From: Acidobacteria bacterium UBA2994
Lineage (GTDB): Bacteria > Acidobacteriota > Vicinamibacteria > Vicinamibacterales > UBA8438
Direction of reading: 5' to 3'
Length of the DNA: 34,343 bases
Assembly (NCBI GenBank): GCA_002346545.1
Contig: DEAA01000080.1
Span: 1-34,343 of the forward strand
The position numbers were made by a program, and so were the translations under genes. The notes below the pieces were generated by a model. That model saw only the letters and a list, made by a program, of their open reading frames with translations, had not been told where the DNA came from and made no database searches. This document shows positions 22,752-31,503 of this stretch, piece by piece (positions within the stretch are counted from its first letter, which is position 1; each line of letters opens with the position of its first letter).

Positions 22752-24082
22752 TGGTGGCCTTCCTGGAGCAGCGGTTCCAGCTCGAGGCTAATGGCACCAG
22801 CGTCAGCACCGAAGTTCTCGCCGGTTGCACGACCTTTCTCACACTCGCCTACATCCTCTTCGTGCAGCCGGCGCTGCTCAGTTCGCTCGGTCTCGATTTC
22901 GGGGCCGTTTTCGTCGCCACGTGCCTGGCCTCCGCCTTGGCCACCCTGCTGATGGCCGGACTGGCCAACTACCCGATCGCGGTGGCGCCCGCGATGGGGC
23001 ACAACTTCTACTTCGCCTTCACCGTTGTTGGCGCTATGGCGGTGCCTTGGGAGGTGGCCCTCGGTGGGGTCGCGATCGCGGGCGCGTTATTTGTGGTCAC
23101 GGCCGGGTTCGGGCTGCGCGAGCTCCTCATCACGGCGATCCCCATGTCCTTGAAGTACGCCATCGCCACAGGCATCGGTCTACTGATCGCCATGATCGGG
23201 TTTCAGTGGGCCGGCATCATCGTGGCCTCACCCGGGACCCTGGTCGCGCTCGGCAACCTCCGGACGTTGCCGGTGTTGGTGTCACTGGCGGGACTGGTGG
23301 TGATGGCCGGGCTCTGGGTACGTGGGGTGCGGGGGGCGATCCTCATCGGTATCCTCGCCGCCACCGGTGTCGCCTGGTTTGGTGGGCTCATCGAGCCGCA
23401 GGGTGTCGCCAGCTTGCCGCCGTCGTTGCTGCCGACTTTGGGACAGCTCGACGTGCTCGGCGCTCTCCGTCCGGAGATGGCGGGCGTCATCTTCGTGTTC
23501 TTTTTCCTTGCCCTGTTCGATTCGGTCGGCACGCTGGTTGCCGTGGGGGAGCAGGCGGGGCTGATGCGTGACGGCAAGCTGCCTCGGGCTCGTGGTGCGC
23601 TCCTCGCCGACGCGATCGGCACGGTGGTAGGGGCGGGGTTGGGTACGTCGACCGTAACTGCCTATGTCGAGAGCGCGACCGGCGTGGCCGCGGGTGGGCG
23701 CACCGGTCTGACGGCGGTGGTCATCGCCGCGCTGTTTCTGCTCTCTCTTTTCTTCTCGCCGCTCGTGAGCATGATCGGCGGCGGTTACGACGCCGGCGGC
23801 GGGGTGACTCTCTACCCGGTGGTGGCGCCTGCCCTGATCCTGGTGGGGACGATGATGGTACGCGGTGTGCGTCGGATCGACTGGGACGATCCGACCGAGG
23901 CGCTGCCGGCGTTCCTGACTATCATGGTGATGCCGCTGACCATCAGCATCACCGACGGGGTCGCATTCGGTTTCGTGGCTTGGGTGAGCCTGAAGCTGGC
24001 GTGCGGACGGGCCAGTGAGGTGCACTGGCTCCTCTATCTCTTCGCCGTCCTGTTTCTCTTCAGATACGCCGCTCTTGCCTAG
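22751..24082 (+). CDS. NCS2-family purine permease (AzgA/PbuG-like)
   Basis: A 443-residue inner-membrane transporter with about twelve to fourteen hydrophobic segments. The AzgA/PbuG branch of NCS2 is shown by PAMGHNFYFAF (early helix), FFFLALFDSVGTLVAVGEQA and GLGTSTVTAYVESATGVAAG. These carriers bring in adenine, guanine or hypoxanthine with protons. In the common family the early motif reads G-M-G-x-N-A; here it is AMGHNFYF, so substrate choice may differ. ATG 22751 overlaps the stop of the metallo-hydrolase (TGATG) and was chosen over an upstream in-frame start at 22688 that has no homology. Confidence 0.92.
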   Translation: MVAFLEQRFQLEANGTSVSTEVLAGCTTFLTLAYILFVQPALLSSLGLDFGAVFVATCLASALATLLMAGLANYPIAVAPAMGHNFYFAFTVVGAMAVPWEVALGGVAIAGALFVVTAGFGLRELLITAIPMSLKYAIATGIGLLIAMIGFQWAGIIVASPGTLVALGNLRTLPVLVSLAGLVVMAGLWVRGVRGAILIGILAATGVAWFGGLIEPQGVASLPPSLLPTLGQLDVLGALRPEMAGVIFVFFFLALFDSVGTLVAVGEQAGLMRDGKLPRARGALLADAIGTVVGAGLGTSTVTAYVESATGVAAGGRTGLTAVVIAALFLLSLFFSPLVSMIGGGYDAGGGVTLYPVVAPALILVGTMMVRGVRRIDWDDPTEALPAFLTIMVMPLTISITDGVAFGFVAWVSLKLACGRASEVHWLLYLFAVLFLFRYAALA

Positions 24083-24091
24083 CCAGGCGGT

Positions 24092-25207
24092 TCAGTTGAG
24101 CCACTTGAGTACCGCATCTACAACCCGATCCTGCTCCTCGACCGTCATCTCGGGGAACAGAGGCAGGCTCACGATCTCGTCCTGATAGCGGGTCGAGACG
24201 GGGAAGTCCTCGGCCCGTAGGTCCAGATGCCGATGCGCCGCCAGGTTGGGCAGGCTGATGGGATAGTGCACGCCGCTGGCGATCTCACGATCCGCGAGGA
24301 ACTGTCGGAGTCCGTCCCGGTCGGCACAGCGCGTGACATAGAGGTGAAAGACGTGCTCGTTGCCTTCCGGCAGCGTGGGCGGGACCAGCCGGTCAGCCAC
24401 CTCGGTCAGCCGCTCCACATATCGGTGAGCAAGTTTTCGTCGGCTCTCTGACCATGCTGGCAGGTGTCTGAGCTTTACGCTCAGGATGGCCGCCTGCAGT
24501 GTGTCGAGACGACTGTTGTGTCCGGAGAGCACGTGGTCAGACTTGCCGACGCGCCCGTGGTTTGCCAGTTTTCTGACCTGCTCGGCCAGCTCGGCATCGC
24601 GGGTCACCACGGCGCCGCCATCGCCGAACGCCCCCAGGTTCTTGCCAGGGTAGAAGCTGAAGGCCGCCATATCGCCGAAGCTGCCAGCGGCGCCTTCCTC
24701 AGATCTGGCATCGTGGGCCTGGGCGGCGTCTTCGAGCACCTTGACTCCGGCCTTCCGGGCGAGGTCCATCAGCCGAGGCATGTCCACCAGCAGGCCGTAG
24801 AGGTGAACTGGCACGATGGCCTTGACCCGTGGCGCTCGCGATGTGAGCGCGTTCTCGACCTGGTTGAGGTCGAGCGTGTAGCGGTTGGGGTCACAGTCGA
24901 TGAACACCGGCGTGGCGCCGGTCATCGTGATCGCCTCGGCAGTGGCTACGAAGCTGTTGGCGGCCGTGATCACCTCGTCGCCGGGCCCGACGCCAAGGGC
25001 TAGAAGCGCCAGGAACAAGGCGTCGGTGCCGTTGCCGACGCCGACGCAGTGATCCACGCCGCACAGGCTGGCGAACGCCTCCTCGAATTGGCCGACCTCA
25101 GGGCCACCGACGAAATGACAGTGATCGAGAACCGCGTCAATTACCGGCTGTAGTTCGTCGGCGATCGAATGGCGCTGGCGCTGGAGATCGACCAGGGGCA
25201 GATTCAC
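24092..25207 (-). CDS. DegT/DnrJ/EryC1 sugar aminotransferase (copy 1)
   Basis: PLP-dependent aminotransferase that converts a nucleotide-linked keto-sugar into an amino-sugar for surface glycans. In 371 residues it has the N-terminal PLVDLQRQ, GNGTDALFLAL (59-69) for phosphate binding, EDAAQAHDA (159-167) with Asp160 for the pyridine nitrogen, and FYPGKNLGAFGDGG (185-198) with Lys189 as Schiff-base lysine. A second copy lies at 30286-31470 in the same orientation; the two are clearly paralogous but not near-identical. It overlaps a 65-codon gene at its start by 4 bases. The sugar substrate cannot be read from sequence. Confidence 0.93.
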   Translation of the reverse strand: MNLPLVDLQRQRHSIADELQPVIDAVLDHCHFVGGPEVGQFEEAFASLCGVDHCVGVGNGTDALFLALLALGVGPGDEVITAANSFVATAEAITMTGATPVFIDCDPNRYTLDLNQVENALTSRAPRVKAIVPVHLYGLLVDMPRLMDLARKAGVKVLEDAAQAHDARSEEGAAGSFGDMAAFSFYPGKNLGAFGDGGAVVTRDAELAEQVRKLANHGRVGKSDHVLSGHNSRLDTLQAAILSVKLRHLPAWSESRRKLAHRYVERLTEVADRLVPPTLPEGNEHVFHLYVTRCADRDGLRQFLADREIASGVHYPISLPNLAAHRHLDLRAEDFPVSTRYQDEIVSLPLFPEMTVEEQDRVVDAVLKWLN

Positions 25208-25401
25208 GAGATGTTCTCCTGGCTCTTCTCCGGTCGGCTCAGCCGGCTTCGCTTGGGGACGAAACGCTCTTTGAGCGCGTGGAGGTAGATGTAGCGACTG
25301 GCGAGAAACGCGCGAGAGGACACGGGAATCTTGGCCCGACTATTTCCGCGGGCCGATGGTTTCAAGCAGTTCAGGTGTGAAACGGGCAACGACAACGCCA
25401 T
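25204..25401 (-). CDS. Small basic protein coupled to the aminotransferase gene
   Basis: I do not recognise this 65-residue protein. ATG 25401 has a good ribosome-binding site (AAGGGAG, six bases upstream), and the stop overlaps the aminotransferase start by 4 bases (ATGA), which argues for real, coupled translation. The protein is strongly basic (KERFVPKRSRLSRPEKSQ near the end), has one Cys, and shows no membrane segment or domain. A two-way box (TATAAA on plus, TATAGG on minus, 25421-25428) may start it and the opposite gene. Alternatively it is a translated leader that helps expression of the aminotransferase. Confidence 0.45.
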   Translation of the reverse strand: MALSLPVSHLNCLKPSARGNSRAKIPVSSRAFLASRYIYLHALKERFVPKRSRLSRPEKSQENIS

Positions 25402-25444
25402 GGTACACTCCCTTGGCTTACCTATAAAGCACGCGCGGGCGGAG

Positions 25445-25657
25445 ATGACTGTGGACGATTCTGAGAGGTTTCTAGCCCGTTCGGACGAGCTTGATTCGAT
25501 TCCAGACGAGCAACGGATGCTGCCACCGTTCCTGCTTGGGCTGGAGTGGGTCGACCGGGTCGCGACGTCCGTCCCTCTGATCAGACGGCTTGCGTGGTTA
25601 TTCACGTTCGAGCAGCGGTCCCGGAAGACCGAGCATGCTCTCGAGGCCCTCGGATGA
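25445..25657 (+). CDS. Small acidic-headed protein of unknown function
   Basis: A 70-residue protein not recognised by family. The first half is acidic (DDSERFLARSDELDSIPDEQ), the second holds a mildly hydrophobic stretch (FLLGLEWVDRVATSVPLIRRLAWLF) that could be an amphipathic helix against the membrane. The start could be ATG 25445, or GTG 25451, which would place GGAG at 6 bases. The stop overlaps the sulfurtransferase ATG (ATGA), so the two are coupled. Length and helical content recall small subunits or adaptors, but no function should be inferred. Confidence 0.5.
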   Translation: MTVDDSERFLARSDELDSIPDEQRMLPPFLLGLEWVDRVATSVPLIRRLAWLFTFEQRSRKTEHALEALG

Positions 25658-26499
25658 GTGAGACGCCGTCAAGCTACGCCCACCCGGGGCTGCTGGTCGA
25701 TGCCACCGAGCTCGTGGAACTTCTGGCGGGAGGGGAACCTCCGGTGCTCCTTGACTTACGTCCGGCCGAGGCGTACGCCGCTGGCCATATCCCCGGGGCC
25801 GCGCACCTGGATCTCTTTGGGTTAAGTCTGATTGATACCGATCCGGCGCCGCTGGCCGCCTTTGCCTGGATGATCGGCCACCTGCTGGCATCGCGAGGGG
25901 TGGAGTCGGACCGGACGGTCGTAGTCTATGACGAGCAGTCCGGGATCCGGGCGGCGAGAGCCTTCTGGTTCCTCGAGTTCTTCGCGCATTCCGGGCCGAG
26001 ATTGCTCGACGGGGGCTTCGGCGCCTGGGGCGAGGCGGGCGGAGAGATCACGACCGTCGCGAATGCACCCCGGGCGACCAAGTGGGTACCAGGTCGAGAT
26101 GATGGGACCCTCGCTACTTGGCAAGATCTGCGCGATTGCCTGGGCTCCAGCGAGGTCGCCGTGCTCGACACCCGTTCCGACGGCGAGTACTGCGGAACCA
26201 CGGTCCGTGCAGCCCGGGGCGGCGCTGTGCCAGGTGCGGTACACATCGAGTGGAAGCAGAATCTCGACGACCGTGGACGCTTCAAATCTGGTGAGGCGCT
26301 TCGGGCGATGTACGAGTCGGCGGGGATCACGGCCGAGCGAGAGATCGTGACGTACTGTCAGGGTGGTTATCGCGCCGCGCACAGCTATCTCGCCCTCCGC
26401 CTTCTCGGTTTCCCACGCGTCCGGAACTATATAGGCTCCTGGAAGGAGTGGGGCGACCGGATGGACCTGCCGATCGAGCAGCCGACCCCGCGTGAGTAG
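25654..26499 (+). CDS. Thiosulfate/3-mercaptopyruvate sulfurtransferase (double rhodanese)
   Basis: A 281-residue tandem rhodanese. The N-terminal half keeps DLRPAEAYAAGHIPGAAHL but has no cysteine at its loop (YDEQSGIRAARA), as is normal for the inactive half. The C-terminal half has LDTRSDGEY and the active loop TYCQGGYRAAH, with catalytic Cys235. These enzymes move sulfane sulfur from thiosulfate or mercaptopyruvate to cyanide, thioredoxin or other acceptors; the loop CQGGYRA does not clearly select between the two donors. Translation is coupled to the small gene before it. It could supply sulfur to ThiI, which lacks its own rhodanese domain here, but that is conjecture. Confidence 0.9.
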   Translation: MSETPSSYAHPGLLVDATELVELLAGGEPPVLLDLRPAEAYAAGHIPGAAHLDLFGLSLIDTDPAPLAAFAWMIGHLLASRGVESDRTVVVYDEQSGIRAARAFWFLEFFAHSGPRLLDGGFGAWGEAGGEITTVANAPRATKWVPGRDDGTLATWQDLRDCLGSSEVAVLDTRSDGEYCGTTVRAARGGAVPGAVHIEWKQNLDDRGRFKSGEALRAMYESAGITAEREIVTYCQGGYRAAHSYLALRLLGFPRVRNYIGSWKEWGDRMDLPIEQPTPRE

Positions 26500-26510
26500 G
26501 CCCGATAAGG

Positions 26511-27145
26511 ATGGAGCCACGGGTGGCCAGGGTCCTGGCTCTGACCCTCGGGGTGGGGAATCGGTGGCGTGCGGGCCTGGTCCCGAGCGGATGCCGACAA
26601 CGGACCGTGAACGCCGAGTACGATCGCTAAACGAGTCGTCTTCAGCTGCTCACCCTGGATTCGGACGACAACCCTACTCCAGACACCTGGAGCTACATGG
26701 ACGGAAATACTGTGCTCCGGAGCGAACTGGATCGGGGCGAGAACCGAGTGATTGAACGCTGGAAGTACTACCTGCCGGGTCGGTTGATCAAAAAGATCTG
26801 GTTCTCGCGCGGGGGAGATGAGGTGGTCGACGCCTGGGCCTACGAAGATGGCGACGGCGCCGTGGCCCGCATCGAAATTTCGATACTGCACAACGGTCAG
26901 GTCGACCGATGGGAGCACTACGAGGCGGACATCCTGGCCAGAGCCGAGGATGACATGGCCCCTGATGGCCAGCCCGACGAGTGGGAGACGCACTCCGGGA
27001 GCCTTGTCGAGTCGGCGGCGTTCGACGAAAATGGCGATGGAGTGCCGGACCGCCGCCTGCTCTGCGCCGGGGGAGCGCTACTGGCGATCGAGAGCACCGG
27101 GCCGAAGACGGAACCCACCGCACCCGGATCGACGTCGACCGCTGA
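26511..27145 (+). pseudogene. Broken repeat-module lipoprotein gene
   Basis: From ATG 26511 the frame gives a lipoprotein-like start (MEPRVARVLALTLGV ... VPSGC, NAEYDR), then a stop TAA at 26628-26630. The same frame then continues for over 160 codons: LQLLTLDSDDNPTPDTWSYM, repeats of the type D-x-x-x-x-V-I-E-R-W-K-Y-Y, VVDAWAYEDGDG, QVDRWEHY and DENGDGVPDRR. A single shift near 27100 brings in EDGTHRTRIDVDR and stop TGA 27145, probably the original end. The modules resemble the calcium-loop-like D-x-D-G repeats of secreted proteins common in Acidobacteriota. An internal ATG (26697) could give a fragment, but without signal peptide. Intact relatives would be about 210 residues. Confidence 0.75.
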
Positions 27146-27285
27146 TCTCCATCACCTACTGCAGTCTGTTTTGTGCAATTTCTTACCCGATAGGGGCTGC
27201 AGGTCGATGACTTGCGTGCGGCTGGAATCGTGTTCTTCGACCCAACAGAGGCGCGGGGCGAATGTCTTAACCGGGATGAAGGGCC

Positions 27286-29679
27286 ATGCCGAACTTTACC
27301 TTCGAAACTAAGGCTCGGACTCTGGATCGGCTGACAGGCCGACTGGCCAAGTTCAAGATTCCAGACCTGCTGTACTTCACGGTCGCGGAGTGGCGGAGCC
27401 AGCCAGACGTTTGGTTCGGTCGGATCGCCCAGCGATTCGGCTCCGAGGCGGTCATCGTGCGCTCATCGGCCTGGGACGAGGACGGGTCCGTCTGGGGACA
27501 GGCGGGGCAATATGCCTCGGTGCCTGGAGTAGGTGCCAACGACCGGGAGGCGCTCACCGATGCTGTCGATACGGTCGTCGCTAGCTATGAGAAGGGCGGG
27601 GAGCAGATCGCCAACCGGGATGAGATCATCGTCCAGCGGATGCTGGTCAACACCGTGATGAGTGGAGTGCTCTTTACCCAGGACCTGAACACGGGCGCTC
27701 CCTACTACGTGATCAACTATGACGATCAGTCCGGTCGTACCGATACGGTCACCTCGGGAGCCGGTGAGTACTCCAACCGAACGCTTTATCTGCATAGGGG
27801 CGCGATCGAGGCGGTGCGGTCGCCACGGTTCCAGGCGTTGGTCGCGGCTGTCTCCGACCTTGAGGCGGTGACCGGGAACCCGTTTCTCGATGTCGAATTC
27901 GCTCTCGACGCCGAGTTTGTCCCCTATCTGCTCCAGGTACGGCTAATTACAACCCGCGCGAACTGGAACCGTGCGCTGGCGCGGCGGGTCGACCAGGCGC
28001 TGCTGGGTGTTCAGGAGTTCGTCCGGCGACGGTTTCAACCGCTGCCCGGGGTACTCGGCGCACGGTCCGTCTTCGGCCAGATGCCGGACTGGAACCCCGC
28101 CGAGATGATCGGGCGGGCACCGCGGCGGCTAGCCAGTTCCCTGTACAGAAAGGTGATCACCGACGACGCGTGGCGTGACGCGCGGCAGGAGATGGGGTAC
28201 GCCGTGCCCGAGGGACACCCGCTCATGGTGCTTCTGGCCGGCCAGCCCTATGTCGATGTTCGTCTTAGCTTCCATTCGTATCTTCCGGCCACGCTCGATG
28301 CCGCGATCGGCGAGAAATTGGTCAATGCCTGGCTGGAGCGACTCGTCGCTCATCCCCATCTGCACGACAAGGTGGAGTTCGAGGTGGCGATTACGGCCTA
28401 TAGCTTTGATTTTGCCGAGCGCGTCGATTTGCTCATACCCGACGTGTTGAGCCCGGATGAGCTCGCGAAGTTCGAGACCACACTCCGGTCGTTGACGCGC
28501 GAGCACGTGACCGGTCTCCGCAGTGGACTCGAGTCGTCGTTGGCCCGAATCCAGGCGCTGGAGCAGCTCGATGTGGAGCGTGATCTCGCCTCGGCGGATC
28601 GGTCGCCGCTGGCACTCCGCTCGCTGCTCGAACGCTGTGTCCGATTCGGGACGGTTCCGTTCTCCATCCTTGCTAGACACGGATTCATCGCCCGTTCGTT
28701 ACTGTTGTCACTGGTGTCGAAGGGTGTGTTCTCGGTCGAGGACGCCGATCGATTCGGCAAGAGCATCCGCACGGTGGCGAGCGAGCTCGTCGCAGACATG
28801 CGTCGGTTCGCCGAGGGGAGGCGCGATCGCGATAGCTTTATGGCCCAATACGGACACCTGCGTCCTGGCACATATGACATCCTCTCGCCGCGTTACGACC
28901 AGGCGCTCGAGATCTTCTCCGGCGCCCAGGAGCCGGTCGCTGATGGCGGCGACTCCGTCATTGAGGTGTCGGAGCGGCAACGGCGGGACATCGACCGTTT
29001 GCTGGCGGAGCACGGCTTTGACGGCGTTTCAGCGGCCCGCTTGCTGGACTACCTCCGGGAAGCCCCGGCGGCTCGCGAGCATGCGAAGTTTGTGTTCACT
29101 CGCACCCTGAGCGACGTGCTGGAACTGACCGCCCGCTACGGAGAGCAGGTGGGGCTGAGCCGGGATGAATTGTCTCATTTGGCGATTGACGACGTGCTCG
29201 AAGTGGACGTGGAGAGCGCGCCTTACTCGGTGGAGGAGCGTTTGCGCGACAGGGCCCGTCGCGGCGCCGAAGCGCACGCGACGACTCGCGCCGTACGGCT
29301 ACCGCAGCTGCTCTTCGACGAGGCAGGGGTGCATGTGGTGCCGTTCCAGATCAGCCATCCGAATTTCATCACACACAACGTCGTGCGGGGAGCGTGCGTC
29401 CGCTTGCGAGCTGACGACGTCTCGGTGCCAGAACTCGAGGGCCGCGTTGTGCTGATTGAGGGGGCTGATCCCGGTTTTGACTGGATCTTCGCCCATAGGA
29501 TCGGTGGGCTTGTGACGGCGTTTGGCGGCGCCAACTCTCACATGGCGATTCGATGTGCTGAGTTCGGGATTCCTGCCGCCATCGGTTGTGGCGAACAGGT
29601 CTTCGAGCGGGTCTCGGCCGTGGGTGGCGTGGAGCTCAACTGCGGCGAGGGGATCATGCGCCCGGTCCGGTTGCGCTAG
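27286..29679 (+). CDS. PEP-synthase-like kinase, possible L-glutamine kinase relative
   Basis: The 797-residue protein has a PEP-synthase/PPDK-type ATP-binding domain at its N-terminus, with VRSSAWDEDG (58-67) and YLLQVRLITT (Gln217, Arg219). A long middle region follows, and then a C-terminal swivelling phosphohistidine domain with GGANSHMAIRCAEFGIPAA, whose His752 is the expected phospho-carrier. The PEP/pyruvate barrel domain of true PEP synthase is absent. This plan is that of Campylobacter jejuni Cj1418, an L-glutamine kinase of the capsular phosphoramidate pathway, and the segments FETKARTL and GAPYYVINYDD fit that group as I recall it. An APS-kinase-like gene follows 13 bases later, as expected if they share a pathway. 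The final acceptor is not shown by the sequence. Confidence 0.8.
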   Translation: MPNFTFETKARTLDRLTGRLAKFKIPDLLYFTVAEWRSQPDVWFGRIAQRFGSEAVIVRSSAWDEDGSVWGQAGQYASVPGVGANDREALTDAVDTVVASYEKGGEQIANRDEIIVQRMLVNTVMSGVLFTQDLNTGAPYYVINYDDQSGRTDTVTSGAGEYSNRTLYLHRGAIEAVRSPRFQALVAAVSDLEAVTGNPFLDVEFALDAEFVPYLLQVRLITTRANWNRALARRVDQALLGVQEFVRRRFQPLPGVLGARSVFGQMPDWNPAEMIGRAPRRLASSLYRKVITDDAWRDARQEMGYAVPEGHPLMVLLAGQPYVDVRLSFHSYLPATLDAAIGEKLVNAWLERLVAHPHLHDKVEFEVAITAYSFDFAERVDLLIPDVLSPDELAKFETTLRSLTREHVTGLRSGLESSLARIQALEQLDVERDLASADRSPLALRSLLERCVRFGTVPFSILARHGFIARSLLLSLVSKGVFSVEDADRFGKSIRTVASELVADMRRFAEGRRDRDSFMAQYGHLRPGTYDILSPRYDQALEIFSGAQEPVADGGDSVIEVSERQRRDIDRLLAEHGFDGVSAARLLDYLREAPAAREHAKFVFTRTLSDVLELTARYGEQVGLSRDELSHLAIDDVLEVDVESAPYSVEERLRDRARRGAEAHATTRAVRLPQLLFDEAGVHVVPFQISHPNFITHNVVRGACVRLRADDVSVPELEGRVVLIEGADPGFDWIFAHRIGGLVTAFGGANSHMAIRCAEFGIPAAIGCGEQVFERVSAVGGVELNCGEGIMRPVRLR

Positions 29680-29692
29680 GACGTAGCTGGTT

Positions 29693-30214
29693 GTGGTCGT
29701 TTGGATCATAGGGATGTCGGGGGCGGGCAAGACGGCCATCGGTACCGAGGTGCATCGCCAGTGGAAGGCGACCGGCGCGCCGGTCGTGATGGTGGATGGG
29801 GATCAGGTAAGGCGGATCGTGGGGCAGGACCAGAGCGATGCCGACTACACGCTGGTGGCAAGGCGCAAGAATGCCGAACGTTTGTTCGAGATCTGTCGCT
29901 GGCTTGATCTGGAAGGGATCAATGTCGTCTGCTCCCACCTGTCGCTCTTCGCCGACCTCCGCGACCGTAACCGCGAGACTTTCTCGAGTTACTTCGAAGT
30001 CTTCGTCGACGTGCCGATTGATGTCCTGGTCGAACGAGACGACAAAGGGATTTATCAGGCCGCGCGGCGCGGCGAGACCGCCAATGTGGTGGGGGTTGAC
30101 ATCGATTTTCCGAGACCGGAGCGTGCGGATCTGGTCGTGGAAAACGGTGGGTTCAATGTCCCTCTCTCGCGCTGGGCCGGGGACATCCTTCGTGCGGTGG
30201 GCATAGTCGCGTAA
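29693..30214 (+). CDS. Adenylylsulfate-kinase-like small-molecule kinase
   Basis: A 173-residue P-loop kinase of the APS kinase family: Walker A GMSGAGKT (7-14), VDGDQVRR (34-41), then RDDKGIYQAARRGE (115-128). It departs from true APS kinase in substrate regions. The usual ISPYRKDR loop is SHLSLFADLRDRNR, and the N-F-T-G-I segment is NVVGVDIDF. This suggests another substrate. In C. jejuni the related Cj1415 phosphorylates cytidine diphosphoramidate, and it is encoded in the same cluster as the glutamine kinase Cj1418; the same two families are neighbours here. No sulfate assimilation genes are nearby. The start is GTG 29693, 13 bases after the preceding stop, so the pair is an operon. Confidence 0.82.
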   Translation: MVVWIIGMSGAGKTAIGTEVHRQWKATGAPVVMVDGDQVRRIVGQDQSDADYTLVARRKNAERLFEICRWLDLEGINVVCSHLSLFADLRDRNRETFSSYFEVFVDVPIDVLVERDDKGIYQAARRGETANVVGVDIDFPRPERADLVVENGGFNVPLSRWAGDILRAVGIVA

Positions 30215-30285
30215 GCCCTGATTTGGGCGGATGCGATAGCGGCCCAGTGGCCAGTGCTGGTCAGGCGATCCCGGACCGTGCCGTG

Positions 30286-31470
30286 TTAGACCGTTTCCGC
30301 CGGACTTGCCGGCGCTTGTCCGGTCAGCCGCTCGGTCAGCCGCTCGACGACGTAGTCCTGCATCTCGGTCGTCAATTCGGGATAGATGGGGAGAGCAAGC
30401 GAGTGCTCGGCGGCGTATTCACTGTGTGGAAAACAGCCTTCGGTGTATCCAAGCGAAGCGAAGCATGGCTGCAGGTGCGCGGGCACGGGGTAGTACACCT
30501 CTGTGCCGATTCCGCTTGTGGTCAGCCAGGACCGGAGGCCGTCCCGGTCTGACGACACCGAGATCACATACTGGTTGTAGACGTGGTCCCGTCGCTCGCC
30601 ACGGGGGGACGGAGTGGTGATGCCTGGCAGCCGCAGGTGCTCGTCATAGTACGCGGCGTTGGCCTGCCGTTCGCTATGCCACTCCTCAAGGTGGTCGAGC
30701 TTGACGCGAAGGATCGCCGCCTGAAGCGGATCGAGCCGGAAGTTGCCGCCGACTAGTGCGTGGCGGTGCTTCGGGTGGGCCCCGTGGTTCCTCAGGCACC
30801 GGACTCGCTCAGCCAGCTGCGCGTCGTCGGTCACCACCATGCCCCCGTCGCCCATCGCACCCAGGTTCTTGCTTGGGAAGAACGAATAGCAACCGATGGT
30901 GCCCATGGCGCCGGCATGACGCCGCTCACCATTCCAGTCGTAGCTGGCGCCGATCGCCTGCGCAGCATCTTCCACCACGGGGATGCCGCGGGCCTGGGCG
31001 AGATCCAGGAGCGGCACCATGTCGGCGCATTGGCCAAACAGGTGTACGGGGACGATCGCTTTGACCCGTCCGGCGTCCGCAGAATTTTTGTCGAACCACT
31101 GCCGCAATTGGTAGGGGTCGAGATTGTAGGTGGCCGGGTCGATATCGACGAAGACCGCCGTGGCACCCAGACGGCTGATGGTGCCGATGGTGGCGAAGAA
31201 CGAATACGGGGTAGTCAGCACGAGATCGCCTGGTCCCACCCCGAGCGCGGTGAGCGAGACGAGCAGCGCGTCGGTGCCTGATGAGACGCCGATGGCGTGC
31301 CGGCTGCCCACGTAGCCGGCGATGGCCTGCTCCAGCTCCTCGACTTTAGGGCCCCCAATATAGCGAGTAGAGTCGACGACCTCGTCGATGGCGATCCGGA
31401 GCGGCTCCCTAATCTGGCTCAACTGCTGCCGCAGGTCGAGCAGCGGTACCTGCATCCGCGCGTTGCTCAT
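30286..31470 (-). CDS. DegT/DnrJ/EryC1 sugar aminotransferase (copy 2)
   Basis: A 394-residue PLP-dependent sugar aminotransferase, paralogous to the gene at 24092-25207. It has VPLLDLRQQ (8-16), [11 protein letters not shown] (63-73), [10 protein letters not shown] (166-175; Asp168), and [14 protein letters not shown] (197-210) with Schiff-base Lys201. Two aminotransferases flanking a kinase pair suggests a locus for modified amino-sugars. ATG 31470 was chosen; ATG 31455 is an alternative and an upstream frame to 31587 has no homology. The tail contains a coding tandem repeat (ERLTERLTG). It converges on the APS-kinase-like gene with 71 bases between, which hold no clear terminator. Confidence 0.92.
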   Translation of the reverse strand: MSNARMQVPLLDLRQQLSQIREPLRIAIDEVVDSTRYIGGPKVEELEQAIAGYVGSRHAIGVSSGTDALLVSLTALGVGPGDLVLTTPYSFFATIGTISRLGATAVFVDIDPATYNLDPYQLRQWFDKNSADAGRVKAIVPVHLFGQCADMVPLLDLAQARGIPVVEDAAQAIGASYDWNGERRHAGAMGTIGCYSFFPSKNLGAMGDGGMVVTDDAQLAERVRCLRNHGAHPKHRHALVGGNFRLDPLQAAILRVKLDHLEEWHSERQANAAYYDEHLRLPGITTPSPRGERRDHVYNQYVISVSSDRDGLRSWLTTSGIGTEVYYPVPAHLQPCFASLGYTEGCFPHSEYAAEHSLALPIYPELTTEMQDYVVERLTERLTGQAPASPAETV

Positions 31471-31503
31471 ATGGTTTGTACCGGAGATGGAGTCAACCCG
31501 CAT

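Noticed and set aside
23282..24025. His/Arg-rich 247-codon frame on the minus strand
   Set aside because: It is a compositional shadow of the hydrophobic permease codons.
27146..27285. Protein-like frame ahead of the PEP-synthase-like gene (QVDDLRAAGIVFFDPTEARG)
   Set aside because: Only about 40 codons with an upstream stop and no start codon or family match; it may be a relic but cannot be supported.
30215..30285. Possible terminator between convergent genes
   Set aside because: No stable GC stem followed by a T-run was found in these 71 bases.
30321..30344. Tandem duplication of a 12-base unit (CGGTCAGCCGCT)
   Set aside because: It encodes the repeated E-R-L-T residues at the aminotransferase C-terminus and is in frame; a simple local duplication with no sign of a mobile or regulatory repeat.
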